NCBI RefSeq assembly: GCF_005508865.1
Contig: NZ_SCOM01000004.1
Coordinates: 186,001 to 250,000, forward strand
Length of the DNA: 64,000 nt
From: Pseudomonas sp. F(2018)
GTDB taxonomy: Bacteria > Pseudomonadota > Gammaproteobacteria > Pseudomonadales > Pseudomonadaceae
Direction of reading: 5' to 3'
Positions 25,569-34,251 of the stretch are shown here, in pieces (the stretch's first letter is position 1; every line of letters begins with the position of its first letter). The notes beneath the pieces are model-generated. The model did no database searches. It saw nothing but the letters and a program-made list of their open reading frames with translations, and had not been told where the DNA came from. The position numbers and the translations under genes were made by a program.

Positions 25569-26348
25569 TCAGTCTTCTGAATGATCGCGCAGGAACACCA
25601 GGCTGTCCGGCTTGGACTGCTCGGGGCTGTAGCGATAGCCCTGGTAGTCGAAGGCCTTGAGCTGCTCGGGATCGCGGATGCGCTCCTTGATCACGTAGCG
25701 CGCCATCAGGCCGCGGGCCTTCTTGGCGTAGAAGCTGATGATCTTGTACTGGCCGTTCTTCAGATCCTTGAACTCGGTGTCGATGACCCGGGCGCTGAGG
25801 GCCTTGCGCTTGACCGCGCCGAAGTACTCGTTGGAGGCCAGGTTGAGCAGGATGTCGTCGCCCTGTGCGGCCAGCGCCTCGTTGAGCCAGCCGCTGATGC
25901 GCTCGCCCCAGAAGTCATAGAGGTTGTTGCCGCGGGCGTTGGCCAGCTTGGTGCCCATCTCCAGGCGGTACGGCTGCATCAGGTCCAGCGGGCGCAGCAC
26001 GCCGTACAGGCCGGAGAGCATGCGCAGGTGGTTCTGCGCGAAGTCGAAATCGGCCTCGCTGAAGTCCTCGGCGGCCAGGCCGGTGTACACGTCACCCTTG
26101 AACGCCAGCAGCGCCTGCTTGGCGTTGGACGGGTTGAACGGCCGCTGCCAGCTGCCATAGCGCGCCACGTTCAGCGCCGACAGCTTGTCCGACAGATGCA
26201 TCAGCTCGCCGATCTGCTGCGGGCTCATCTGGCGCAGCTGGCCGATCAGCTCCTGGGCGTGGTCCAGGTGCTCGGGCTGGGTGAAGCGGCCAATGGGCGG
26301 TGGGGTGTCGTAGTCCAGGGTCTTGGCGGGGGAAATCACCAACAGCAT
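25569..26348 (-). CDS. yaaA: Peroxide stress protein YaaA
   Basis: A 259-residue cytoplasmic protein of the UPF0246/DUF328 family, opening [16 protein letters not shown] and containing [31 protein letters not shown] and [16 protein letters not shown], which are family-specific. In E. coli YaaA is OxyR-induced and limits free intracellular iron during peroxide stress; the family also has a DNA-binding fold. Length and start are normal. It is monocistronic, and no OxyR site was recognised. Confidence 0.95.
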   Translation of the reverse strand: MLLVISPAKTLDYDTPPPIGRFTQPEHLDHAQELIGQLRQMSPQQIGELMHLSDKLSALNVARYGSWQRPFNPSNAKQALLAFKGDVYTGLAAEDFSEADFDFAQNHLRMLSGLYGVLRPLDLMQPYRLEMGTKLANARGNNLYDFWGERISGWLNEALAAQGDDILLNLASNEYFGAVKRKALSARVIDTEFKDLKNGQYKIISFYAKKARGLMARYVIKERIRDPEQLKAFDYQGYRYSPEQSKPDSLVFLRDHSED

Positions 26349-26805
26349 CGAATGGTCTCCAGAAGGCGTGGCGCGATTCTAGGCTGGATGGCGGCCCAGC
26401 TCTACCTATGAGGGTGATTGACGGGATCGGCCACGAATATGCCCAGGCAATAGCGCAGCTGGCGGGCTTTGCCGAGAGAGATAAAGGGATCTGGAGAAAT
26501 GCAGCGAAGCGGCGTTATGAAGCGCTTTGCCGCGGGGAGGACTTCCGACTTTAACGGCGCACTTGCGCCCCGCCAAGCGTTATTCGTCGAGCTGTAAAAA
26601 AAGCCTCCGGCCGAAGAAAAAGTTCTTTTTTCTGTCATCCAGATTGGGGTATTAAAAAAGCAGACCGCCGAACCCTGCAGCACAGGTGGCGGCCCTCGGC
26701 CATCACCTTTGCTCGCGTATCCCGCTCCGTTCGGGAGGTGGGCGGTCCTCCGCGACGGAGCTGTAGAGGCTCTGTCGTCCAGGCCCCTCGATAAGGTGAC
26801 CGAGT
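26349..26805. other. 457-nt intergenic region, AT-richer, possible gene remnant
   Basis: The segment between yaaA and the PIN-PhoH gene is less GC-rich than its surroundings. It holds a 48-codon plus-strand frame at 26408-26554 without a ribosome-binding site, followed at once by a small stem-loop (26552-26582, TAACG/CGTTA ends), then runs of A and T at 26597-26635 and 26652-26660. The last 130 bases are GC-rich and presumably hold the phoH-like promoter and leader. Nothing here is called as a gene. Confidence 0.45.
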
Positions 26806-28197
26806 ATGGATGATCACGGACGCACCCGCTCCACCCAGCCCACCCTCTACGTCCTCGACACCAACGTCCTGATCCACGATCCCAATGCGCTGCTGAATTT
26901 CCAGGAACACCACGTCGCCATCCCCATGACCGTGCTGGAGGAGCTGGACAAGCTCAAGACCGGCAAGCACACGGTCGCCGCCGAATGCCGTCAGGCCATC
27001 CGCCTGATCGACCAGGTGCTCGGTGATGCGATTCCCGAGGATGTCGAGAAGGGCGTCCCCATCCAGCGCGGCAAGAGCGGGCCGAAGGGCAGCCTGTCGA
27101 TCCTCATGAGCAAGCGTGCCGAGCCCATCACCTGGCTGCCGGAAAACCTCAACGACAACAAGATCATCAACCAGCTGGTGGACCTGCGCAGCAGCAACCC
27201 GGGCATGCGCGTGGTGCTGGTGACCAAGGACATCAACATGCGCCTGAAGGCGCGTGCCTGTGGCATCTCCGCCGAGGACTACCACACCGACCAGCTGGTC
27301 GACGACGTGTCCCTGCTGTCGCGCGGTTACCACAACATGAGCGGCTCGTTCTGGGACCGCGTGAGCAAGGTCGAGACCCGCCAGGGCCATGGCCGTACTT
27401 GGCACCAGGTGCAGCTCACCGACAACCTGCCGGCCGTGCACATCAACGAGTTCATCATCGACGAGCAGGGCTTCGTCGGCTGGGTCAAGGGCATCGAGGG
27501 CAGCACCCTGACCATCCTCGATCTGCATCAGGAGCCGCTGCTGCACCAGGAGGCCTGGGGCCTCAAGCCGCGGGACATCTACCAGTCGCTGGCGCTGTTC
27601 GCCCTGCTCGATCCGGATATCCACCTGGTCAACCTGTCCGGCGCCGCCGGTTCGGGCAAGACCATCCTGGCGCTGGCCGCGGCCATCGAGCAGACCATGG
27701 TCAGCAAGCGCTACCGGCGCATCATCGCCACCCGCAGTGTGCAGGGCCTGGACGAGGACATAGGCTTCCTGCCCGGCACCGAGGCGGAGAAGATGGAGCC
27801 CTGGCTCGGCGCTATCACCGACAACCTGGAGGCCCTGCATTCGGACGACGAGAGCACCCACGGCAGCGTCGACTACATCCTGCAGAAGGTGCCGCTGCAG
27901 TTCAAATCGCTCAACTACATCCGCGGGCGCAGCTTCCAGCACAGCCTGATCCTGATCGACGAGTGCCAGAACCTCACCCCGCACCAGATGAAGACCATCA
28001 TCACTCGCGCCGGTACGGGCTCCAAGGTGATCTGCCTGGGCAACCTGGCACAGATCGACACGCCTTACCTGTCCGCCACCAGCTCTGGCCTGACCTACCT
28101 CACCGAGCGCTTCAAGGACTTCGAGCACGGTGTGCACATCACCCTGCAAGGGGTGCCGCGCTCGGTGCTGGCCGAGTACGCCGAAGCCCACATGTAA
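26806..28197 (+). CDS. PIN-PhoH fusion ATPase
   Basis: A 463-residue cytoplasmic protein. Residues 13-150 form a PIN-type RNase domain (YVLDTNVLIHDP with its acidic residues, MTVLEELDKLK, RVVLVTKDINMRLKA). The C-terminal half is a PhoH-type ATPase with P-loop GAAGSGKT (residues 279-286) and Walker B LILIDECQNLTPHQMK. PIN-PhoH proteins have been shown in mycobacteria to act as RNA helicase/RNases; the same use here is inferred. It is monocistronic, ending at a GC hairpin. Confidence 0.93.
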   Translation: MDDHGRTRSTQPTLYVLDTNVLIHDPNALLNFQEHHVAIPMTVLEELDKLKTGKHTVAAECRQAIRLIDQVLGDAIPEDVEKGVPIQRGKSGPKGSLSILMSKRAEPITWLPENLNDNKIINQLVDLRSSNPGMRVVLVTKDINMRLKARACGISAEDYHTDQLVDDVSLLSRGYHNMSGSFWDRVSKVETRQGHGRTWHQVQLTDNLPAVHINEFIIDEQGFVGWVKGIEGSTLTILDLHQEPLLHQEAWGLKPRDIYQSLALFALLDPDIHLVNLSGAAGSGKTILALAAAIEQTMVSKRYRRIIATRSVQGLDEDIGFLPGTEAEKMEPWLGAITDNLEALHSDDESTHGSVDYILQKVPLQFKSLNYIRGRSFQHSLILIDECQNLTPHQMKTIITRAGTGSKVICLGNLAQIDTPYLSATSSGLTYLTERFKDFEHGVHITLQGVPRSVLAEYAEAHM

Positions 28198-28206
28198 CCG
28201 ACGCAG

Positions 28207-28237
28207 CTCCGCGCCTCTCCGACGGGAGGGCGCGGAG
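28207..28237 (+). terminator. GC-rich hairpin after the PIN-PhoH gene
   Basis: CTCCGCGCC(T)CTC pairs with GGGAGGGCGCGGAG around a CGAC loop just 9 bases after the stop. There is no T-run, so it may act as a 3'-end stabiliser or a factor-assisted terminator rather than a full intrinsic terminator. Confidence 0.6.
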
Positions 28238-28296
28238 GCCGCGCGCTCCGCATGGTGGCGGCGTTACAATGGCCGCATCTATCCCGGAGCAAGATC

Positions 28297-28788
28297 GTGC
28301 TGACCCATCTCGATTCCCAAGGCCGCGCCAACATGGTGGACGTCACCGACAAGGCGGTGACCTCCCGTGAGGCCGTGGCCGAAGCCCGTGTGCGCATGCT
28401 GCCCGCGACCCTGGCGATGATCGCCGACGGCAGCCACCCCAAGGGCGACGTGTTCGCCGTGGCGCGCATCGCCGGCATCCAGGCGGCGAAGAAGACCCAC
28501 GAGCTGATCCCGCTGTGCCACCCGTTGCTGCTGACCAGCGTCAAGGTCGAGCTGCAGGCCGAGGGCATCGACTGCGTGCGCATCCAGGCGCGCTGCAAGC
28601 TGGCTGGGCAGACCGGCGTGGAGATGGAGGCGCTGACCGCCGCCAGCATCGCCGCGCTGACCATCTATGACATGTGCAAGGCCGTGGACCGCGGCATCAC
28701 GATCGAGGCCGTACGCCTGCTGGAGAAATCCGGCGGCAAGAGCGGCGACTACCGACTGGACTATCACGAGGCAGGGAGCCTGACATGA
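28297..28788 (+). CDS. moaC: Cyclic pyranopterin monophosphate synthase MoaC
   Basis: The 163-residue enzyme converts 3',8-cyclo-7,8-dihydro-GTP to cyclic pyranopterin monophosphate in molybdenum cofactor synthesis. [18 protein letters not shown], the [11 protein letters not shown] motif, [22 protein letters not shown] and [12 protein letters not shown] are all diagnostic. The GTG at 28297 (GGAG seven bases upstream) gives the usual start [11 protein letters not shown]. It is followed by moaD with an ATGA overlap. Confidence 0.97.
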   Translation: MLTHLDSQGRANMVDVTDKAVTSREAVAEARVRMLPATLAMIADGSHPKGDVFAVARIAGIQAAKKTHELIPLCHPLLLTSVKVELQAEGIDCVRIQARCKLAGQTGVEMEALTAASIAALTIYDMCKAVDRGITIEAVRLLEKSGGKSGDYRLDYHEAGSLT

Positions 28789-29030
28789 TCCGCGTACAGT
28801 ATTTCGCCCGCTACCGAGAGGTGTTGGGCATCGATGGCGAGCAGCTGCAGCGCGCCGCCCTGGGCAACCTGGAGCAGCTGCGTGAGCACCTGCTGAGCCG
28901 CGGTGGCGTGTGGCAGGTGCTGGCCGAGCAGAACCTGATGTGCGCGCGCAACCAGGAACTCTGCGGCCTGGACACCGAAATCGCCGACGGTGACGAGATC
29001 GCCTTCTTCCCCACCGTGACCGGCGGTTGA
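28785..29030 (+). CDS. moaD: Molybdopterin synthase sulfur carrier subunit MoaD
   Basis: The 81-residue ubiquitin-like carrier ends in the required Gly-Gly (FFPTVTGG), which is thiocarboxylated to deliver sulfur to precursor Z. It starts [15 protein letters not shown], a typical MoaD beta strand. It overlaps moaC by four bases and is followed one base later by moaE, its partner subunit. Confidence 0.96.
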   Translation: MIRVQYFARYREVLGIDGEQLQRAALGNLEQLREHLLSRGGVWQVLAEQNLMCARNQELCGLDTEIADGDEIAFFPTVTGG

Positions 29031-29031
29031 G

Positions 29032-29487
29032 ATGAGCGTCCGGATACAGGTCGAGGCCTTCGATCCGGGCGTCGAGCTCAATGCGCTGCACGCCGCCAAC
29101 CTGGGCATCGGCGCGGTGGCCACCTTCGTCGGCTATGTGCGCGACTACAACGACGGCCAGGACGTGCACGGCATGTTCCTCGAGCACTACCCGGGCATGA
29201 CCGAGAAGGCTCTGGCCGGCATCGTCAGCGAGGCCGAGCAGCGCTGGCCGCTGCTGCGGGTGGAAGTGCTGCACCGGGTCGGCCGGTTGCAGCCGGGCGA
29301 GCCCATCGTCTTCGTCGGTACCGCCAGCGCCCATCGCCAGGCGGCGTTCGACGCCTGCAGCTTCATCATGGATTACCTGAAGACCCGCGCGCCGTTCTGG
29401 AAGAAGGAAGACACCCCGGACGGCGCGCGCTGGGTGGAAGGACGCTGCAGCGACCAGCAGGCGGCGCGGCGCTGGTCGAAACCCTGA
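29032..29487 (+). CDS. moaE: Molybdopterin synthase catalytic subunit MoaE
   Basis: The 151-residue large subunit of molybdopterin synthase. GAVATFVGYVRDYNDG, LEHYPGMTEKAL, VLHRVGRLQPGEPIVFV, AHRQAAFDACSFIMDYLKTRAPFWKKE (with the active-site Lys pair) are conserved. It acts with MoaD in the cytosol. It closes the moaCDE unit; moaA and moaB are not in the window. Confidence 0.97.
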   Translation: MSVRIQVEAFDPGVELNALHAANLGIGAVATFVGYVRDYNDGQDVHGMFLEHYPGMTEKALAGIVSEAEQRWPLLRVEVLHRVGRLQPGEPIVFVGTASAHRQAAFDACSFIMDYLKTRAPFWKKEDTPDGARWVEGRCSDQQAARRWSKP

Positions 29488-29548
29488 AGCAGATGAATAC
29501 CGCCGCCTTTCAACAGGATCGGCGGCAGGCGAACGGCTGTTGACGGTG

Positions 29549-29582
29549 TGTACATTAAAGTCCAGTATAGATTTATAAGTAC
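29549..29582. promoter_or_regulatory. Candidate DauR-type operator upstream of the solute-binding protein gene
   Basis: An AT-rich imperfect palindrome contains GTAC-A-TTAAAGTCC and a mirrored TTTATAAGTAC. The core TTAAAGTCCA also occurs in the palindrome in front of dauB (37023-37059). It lies about 145 bases upstream of the 29725 start. Assignment to DauR is an inference from the shared core. Confidence 0.5.
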
Positions 29583-29724
29583 AAAATAGCGGTTCGCCGA
29601 TCATGTCCCAGTACCAGCTATGTCTTGCTTCTCGCTCGCTCCGGTTCGCGCCGGCGGCCCCTTCTTCTGCCCAGTCATTTGCCAACCTGCCCGCCTCGCG
29701 GTGGGCGCACCCGGGAGTCACACC

Positions 29725-30501
29725 ATGAAGAAACTCGCATTGCTGGGCGGCCTCGCCCTGAGCCTGATGGCCTCCAGCCTGTTCGCCGCCGACAAGCCCC
29801 TGCGCCTGGGCATCGAGGCTGCCTATCCGCCCTTCGCCTTCAAGCAGGCCGATGGCTCGATTGCCGGATTCGACGTGGACATCGGCGTCGCGCTCTGTGC
29901 CGAGATGAAGGTCGAATGTCAGTGGGTGGAGCAGGAGTTCGACGGCCTGATCCCGTCGCTCAAGGTGAAGAAGGTCGACGCCGTGCTGTCGTCCATGACC
30001 ATCACCGACGAGCGCCGCAAGTCGGTGGACTTCACCGGCAAGTACTACTACAGCCCGGCGCGCCTGACGATGAAGGAAGGCAGCGTGGTTAGTGATGATT
30101 TCAGCAGCCTCAGCGGCAAGCGCATCGCCGTGCAGCGCGCGACCACCACCGACCGCTTCGCCTCCGAGGTGCTGGCGCCCAAGGGCGTGGAAGTGGTGCG
30201 CTACAGCTCGCAGAACGAGATCTACCTGGATCTGGTCTCCGGCCGTGTCGACGGCACCCTGGCCGATGCCATCCCGGTCGACGAGGGCTTCCTCAAGACT
30301 CCGCAGGGCAAGGGCTTCGCCTTCGTCGGTCCGGCCTTCACCGACCCGGCCTATTTCGGCGAGGGTGCCGGTATTGCCGTGCGCAAGGGCGACAAGGCCC
30401 TGTTGGACAAGCTGAACGCGGCCATCGCCGGCATCCGTGCCAGCGGCGAATACCAGAAGATCCAGGCCAAGTACTTCAGCTTCGATATCTACGGCGACTG
30501 A
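29725..30501 (+). CDS. Basic amino acid ABC transporter substrate-binding protein
   Basis: A 258-residue periplasmic binding protein (SBP_bac_3 family) with a signal peptide cleaved after residue 22 ([11 protein letters not shown]). [30 protein letters not shown], the [22 protein letters not shown] motif and [15 protein letters not shown] resemble ArgT/HisJ/AotJ proteins that bind lysine, arginine, ornithine or histidine. No permease or ATPase genes follow, so it must use another transporter. Its neighbourhood to dauBAR and a shared operator-like sequence suggest D- or L-arginine uptake, as for PA3865 near dau genes in P. aeruginosa. The first start at 29620 is rejected, since only the 29725 ATG yields a signal peptide. 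Confidence 0.9.
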   Translation: MKKLALLGGLALSLMASSLFAADKPLRLGIEAAYPPFAFKQADGSIAGFDVDIGVALCAEMKVECQWVEQEFDGLIPSLKVKKVDAVLSSMTITDERRKSVDFTGKYYYSPARLTMKEGSVVSDDFSSLSGKRIAVQRATTTDRFASEVLAPKGVEVVRYSSQNEIYLDLVSGRVDGTLADAIPVDEGFLKTPQGKGFAFVGPAFTDPAYFGEGAGIAVRKGDKALLDKLNAAIAGIRASGEYQKIQAKYFSFDIYGD

Positions 30502-30524
30502 GATGGGTGCAGGGCTGACGCCGC

Positions 30525-31205
30525 TCAGCTCTGCAGCAGGCGTTCCAGCTCGCGTTCGCCGCGAGGGCTGAACGCGACCACCCGCGAGGTCGGATCGCGT
30601 TTGGCCCAGCCCAGCTGCAGCAGGCGTTGCAGCAATTGTGCGCCCAAGGCGCCGCCGAGGTGATGGCGGCGCTCGCTCCAGTCCAGGCAGGGGCGGCACA
30701 GGTGGCGCCGGCGTCCGGCGGCGGCCGCCACATCTATCTGCAGTTCGGCGAACCAGCGCTGGCCGGCCTCGGTTAGGCGCAGCTCCTCGCCGCTTTCCTC
30801 GATGCAGCCACGCTGCAGCAGCGTCTCGTAGGCCTTCACGCCCAGTTCCCCGGCCAGGTGGTCGTAGCACACCCGCGCCTTGCGCAGCGCCGGCTCGCGC
30901 GGGCTGGAGCGCACGCGCACGGCGCCGGCGCGGAAGGCCACGCCCATCAAGGCTTCGAGCAGGCGGGCGACGTCGGCATCGGCCAGGCGGAAGTAGCGGT
31001 GGCGACCCTGGGCCACGCCGGCGATCAGGCCGGCGTCGAGCAGCTTGGCCAGGTGTGCGCTCATGGTCGGCTTGCTGACGCCGGCCAGGTTGGCCAGCTC
31101 GGTGGCAGTGAGGGCGCGGTCGGCCATCAGTGCGGTGAGCACCTCGGCGCGGGCGTGGTCGCCGATCAGCGCGGCGATGCGGGCGATGTTGGGTCCGTCT
31201 TTCAT
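30525..31205 (-). CDS. ArsR-family transcriptional regulator
   Basis: A 226-residue regulator with an N-terminal winged helix (RIAALIGDHARAEVLTALMADRALTATELANLAGVSKPTMSAHLAKLLDAGLI) and a long C-terminal part containing a cysteine-bearing RRHLCRPCLDWSERRHHLGGALG segment, which could bind a metal or ligand. It is longer than classic metal-sensing ArsR proteins. It diverges from the NIPSNAP/ABM pair, and a perfect inverted repeat covers its own start codon, so autorepression and control of that pair are likely. Confidence 0.88.
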   Translation of the reverse strand: MKDGPNIARIAALIGDHARAEVLTALMADRALTATELANLAGVSKPTMSAHLAKLLDAGLIAGVAQGRHRYFRLADADVARLLEALMGVAFRAGAVRVRSSPREPALRKARVCYDHLAGELGVKAYETLLQRGCIEESGEELRLTEAGQRWFAELQIDVAAAAGRRRHLCRPCLDWSERRHHLGGALGAQLLQRLLQLGWAKRDPTSRVVAFSPRGERELERLLQS

Positions 31206-31227
31206 GGTTCGATCCTAGTCGAACCAT
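31204..31227. promoter_or_regulatory. Operator-like perfect inverted repeat for the ArsR regulator
   Basis: ATGGTTCGA and TCGAACCAT form a perfect nine-base inverted repeat with a six-base spacer. It abuts the ArsR gene start (minus strand) and precedes the NIPSNAP gene by about 50 bases, so one dimer could block both promoters. Confidence 0.75.
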
Positions 31228-31278
31228 CGGGCGGCGACAAAGCGTTAGCTTGGCCCCATCAACCCAGGAGGACGCACC

Positions 31279-31611
31279 ATGCCCATCACCTGTTTCATCC
31301 GCTACCAGATCGAACCGTTCCAGCGCGAGGCATTCCGCGAGTACGCGGAGAACTGGGGGCGCATCATCCCGCGCTGCGGCGGGCACCTGCTCGGCTACTT
31401 CCTGCCGCACGAAGGCAGCAACGACATCGCCTGGGGGCTGATCGCCTTTCCCAGCCTGGCCGCCTACGAGGCCTACCGCACCCGGCTGAAGAGCGATGCC
31501 GAGGGCCGCGCCAACTTTGCCCTTGCCCAGGACAAGCGCTTCATCCTGCGCGAGGAACGCAGTTTCCTCGAGGTGGTGGAGGGGACGCTGGGCGTGGAGC
31601 CGCGGTCGTGA
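31279..31611 (+). CDS. NIPSNAP family protein
   Basis: A 110-residue protein of the NIPSNAP ferredoxin-like alpha/beta fold: [42 protein letters not shown] and [20 protein letters not shown] are typical. Small NIPSNAP and ABM proteins are often dimeric detoxification or oxygenase-like proteins. GTGA overlap with the following gene implies coupled translation. The divergent ArsR gene probably regulates it. Confidence 0.88.
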   Translation: MPITCFIRYQIEPFQREAFREYAENWGRIIPRCGGHLLGYFLPHEGSNDIAWGLIAFPSLAAYEAYRTRLKSDAEGRANFALAQDKRFILREERSFLEVVEGTLGVEPRS

Positions 31612-31955
31612 TCGCGGTGATCTTCGAGGTGCAGCCGGCCGCGGGCCGGCGCGACACCTACCTGGGGCTGGCCGCCGACCTGCGCGAGCAGTTGCAGGCC
31701 ATCGACGGCTTCCTGTCCATCGAGCGCTTCGAGAGTCTCAGCCAGCCGGGCAAGTTGCTGTCGCTGTCGTTCTGGCGCGACGAGGCGGCCGTGGGCCAGT
31801 GGCGCAACACCGAGGAGCATCGCCAGGCGCAGGTGGCCGGTCGCGGCGGAGTGTTCGCCGACTACCGTCTGCGCGTGGCTGAGGTATTGCGCGACTACGG
31901 CCTGCACCCGCGCGAGCAGGCGCCGGTCGATTCGCGAGCGATGCACGGCGGGTGA
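31608..31955 (+). CDS. Antibiotic biosynthesis monooxygenase (ABM) family protein
   Basis: A 115-residue dimeric alpha/beta-barrel domain protein: [66 protein letters not shown] are classic ABM features. The start is the GTG at 31608 that overlaps the NIPSNAP stop codon; the open frame extends further upstream but out of context. Together the pair may handle a reactive metabolite; no substrate is known. Confidence 0.87.
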   Translation: MIAVIFEVQPAAGRRDTYLGLAADLREQLQAIDGFLSIERFESLSQPGKLLSLSFWRDEAAVGQWRNTEEHRQAQVAGRGGVFADYRLRVAEVLRDYGLHPREQAPVDSRAMHGG

Positions 31956-32031
31956 ATTTTGTCCGCCGCCACAGGCGCAGCCGCTGCGCTCCACCTAGTA
32001 TGAGGAGGAGCTGATAGGGAAGGGGGCGGCT

Positions 32032-33366
32032 ATGGCGGGGACAGACAAGAAAATGGGGCTGACGGGGCTGACCACCCTGGTGGCGGTGAACATGATGGGC
32101 TCGGGCATCATCATGCTGCCGTCGAGCATGGCCCAGCTGGGGGCGGTGTCGTTGCTGTCCTGGATCATCACCGCGATAGGCTCGATGGCCATCGCCTACT
32201 GCTTCGCCCAGTGCGGCATCTACTGCACGCGCCCCGGCGGCATGTCGGCCTACACCGAGGAGGCCCATGGCAAGTCGGCCTTCTTCCTCTGTTCCTACCT
32301 GTACTTCCTGTCGCTGGCCATCGGCAATGTGGCCATCGCCATCTCGGCGGTGGGTTACCTGACGCCTTTCTTCCCCTGGCTCGGCAGCGGTGCGATCCCG
32401 CTGTTCGTCGGCAGCGTCGGCCTGATCTGGCTGACCTCGCTGGCCAACTTCGGTGGCCCCAAGGTTACCGGGCAGATCGGCTCGGTGACGGTGTGGGGGG
32501 TGATCATCCCGGTGGCCGGGCTGTCGGTGATCGGCTGGTTCTGGTTCGACCCGGAGATCTTCCGTCAGGCCTGGAACCCCAACGGCATCGCCACCAGCGA
32601 CGCCATCGCGCAGAGCATTCCGCTGACCCTGTGGGCCTTCCTCGGCATGGAGTCGGCGGCGCAGAACTCCGATGCGGTGGAGAATCCCCAGCGCAACGTA
32701 CCGCTGGCCTGCCTGCTGGGTACCCTCGGCGCGGCGGTGGTCTATGTACTGTCCACCTCGGTGATCATGGGCATAGTGCCGAACGCCGAGCTGGCCAACT
32801 CCAGCGCGCCGTTCGCCTTCGTCTATGCGCAGATGTTCAACGGCTGGGTCGGCGACATCATCATGGCCCTGGCGGTGATGGCCTGCGTCGGCTCGCTGCT
32901 GGGCTGGCAGTTCACTCTGGCGCAGACCGCCAAGGTCACCGCCGAGCAGCGCATGTTCCCGCAGCTGTTCGCCCGCGTGACCCTGCTCGGCGCGCCGCTG
33001 CTCGGCCTGATCGCCAACGCGGTGCTGCAGACCGGCATGGCGATGTCGACCATCTCGCCGAACGCCTCGGAGCAGTTCGGCAAGCTGGTCAACCTGGCTG
33101 CGGTGACCAACATCATCCCCTACATCACCGCGCTCTCCGCGCTGCTGATCATCATGCAGAAGGCCGGCGTGGCGCGCGCCATCCAGTACCGCAACATGGT
33201 CGCCCTGGCGCTGGCCATGGCCTACAGCTTCTACGCGCTGTATGCCTCGGGCACCGAGGCGGTGTTCGGCGGCATGATCGTCACCGCGGTGGGTTACCTG
33301 CTGTTCGGCTACATCGCCGATCGCATGCTGGAACAGCGCATGGCGCTGAAGGAGGAGGCGCCATGA
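32032..33366 (+). CDS. PotE-type putrescine/ornithine or basic amino acid permease
   Basis: A 444-residue APC-family transporter with 12 predicted helices. The first helix carries the family signature NMMGSGIIMLPSSMAQLG (GSGI), and helix 6 contains WAFLGMESAAQNSDAVENPQRNVP, as in PotE and CadB. In this setting (dauBAR, basic amino acid binding proteins) it likely moves ornithine, arginine or putrescine. A strong purine-rich site precedes the ATG. It overlaps the next gene by four bases. Confidence 0.87.
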   Translation: MAGTDKKMGLTGLTTLVAVNMMGSGIIMLPSSMAQLGAVSLLSWIITAIGSMAIAYCFAQCGIYCTRPGGMSAYTEEAHGKSAFFLCSYLYFLSLAIGNVAIAISAVGYLTPFFPWLGSGAIPLFVGSVGLIWLTSLANFGGPKVTGQIGSVTVWGVIIPVAGLSVIGWFWFDPEIFRQAWNPNGIATSDAIAQSIPLTLWAFLGMESAAQNSDAVENPQRNVPLACLLGTLGAAVVYVLSTSVIMGIVPNAELANSSAPFAFVYAQMFNGWVGDIIMALAVMACVGSLLGWQFTLAQTAKVTAEQRMFPQLFARVTLLGAPLLGLIANAVLQTGMAMSTISPNASEQFGKLVNLAAVTNIIPYITALSALLIIMQKAGVARAIQYRNMVALALAMAYSFYALYASGTEAVFGGMIVTAVGYLLFGYIADRMLEQRMALKEEAP

Positions 33367-34247
33367 AGCGTGCGGCCTGGATGCTGATGGCGCTGCTGCT
33401 GGCGCAACCGCTGGCGGCGCAGACGCTGGAGCGAATCCGCAGCAGCAACAGCCTCACGCTCGGCTACCTGGCCGACCTGGCGCCGTTCTCCTCGCAGCAG
33501 GGCGAGGGGCCGGCGGGCTATGGCATCGAGCTCTGCCAGCGGGTGGCCGAACGGGTCAAGCGCGAGCTCGGCTTGGCCGAGCTGCAGGTGCAGTATCGGT
33601 TGCTGGCGCGTGACGCAGTGCTGCCGGCCCTGCAGGCGGGAGAAGTCGACCTGTTGTGCAGCGGCCTGGTGGAGACCCTGGCGCGGCGCGAGCTGCTGAA
33701 CTTCTCGCTGCCGATCTATCCGGCCGGGCGCGGTGTGGTGGTGCGCAGCGACGCATCGCCCAGCCTGGTGGCGGCGCTCAACGGGCAGACCCAGCACAGC
33801 GGCCCGCAGTGGCGCGCCACCATCAATCGCGGTCTGATCCACGAGCGCTTCGCGGTCATTGGTGACAGCGTCACCGAGCACTGGGTACGCAGCAAGTTGC
33901 GCCTGTATGGCGTGCAGGCCAGCGTGGTACCGGTTGCCGGCTATGCCGAGGGGGTGGCGGTGGTGGCCGAGGGCAAGGCCGACGCCTTCTTCGCCGATCG
34001 CGTGGTACTGCAGAACCAGGTGGCGCTCAGTCGCGCGGCCGGTGAACTGCAGGTGCTCGATCGGCTGTTCGAGCTGGAGCCCCTGGCGCTGGTCATGGCG
34101 CGTGGCGACGATGACTTCCGCCTGCTGGTGGACCGCGAGTTGAGCCAGGTGTACCGCACCGGCGATATCGAACCGCTGTACCGCAAGTACTTCGGCGAGC
34201 CCAGCGCGCAGGTGCGGCTGCTGTTCCAGGCGTATTCGCGACCCTGA
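33363..34247 (+). CDS. Amino acid ABC transporter substrate-binding protein (GltI/SBP_bac_3-like)
   Basis: A 294-residue secreted protein with a signal peptide cleaved near LAAQ-T (residues 18-20), then LERIRSSNSLTLGYLADLAPFSSQ, GYGIELCQRVAERVK and ALQAGEVDLLCSGLVETLARRELLNFSLPIYP, a class-3 solute-binding fold like GltI/AatJ. No ABC permease is adjacent; instead its ATG overlaps the PotE-type permease stop. It may be a periplasmic sensor or feed a remote transporter. It converges with dauR, four bases apart. Confidence 0.85.
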   Translation: MKRAAWMLMALLLAQPLAAQTLERIRSSNSLTLGYLADLAPFSSQQGEGPAGYGIELCQRVAERVKRELGLAELQVQYRLLARDAVLPALQAGEVDLLCSGLVETLARRELLNFSLPIYPAGRGVVVRSDASPSLVAALNGQTQHSGPQWRATINRGLIHERFAVIGDSVTEHWVRSKLRLYGVQASVVPVAGYAEGVAVVAEGKADAFFADRVVLQNQVALSRAAGELQVLDRLFELEPLALVMARGDDDFRLLVDRELSQVYRTGDIEPLYRKYFGEPSAQVRLLFQAYSRP

Positions 34248-34251
34248 GGGA

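Noticed and set aside
26402..26683. 93-codon minus-strand frame in the yaaA-PhoH gap
   Set aside because: No ribosome-binding site, crosses A/T tracts and the stem-loop, no recognisable sequence; kept only as part of the intergenic note.
28279..31410. 1043-codon minus-strand frame across moaCDE and the binding protein gene
   Set aside because: It runs antisense over four well-supported genes, changes character along its length and has no recognisable domain.
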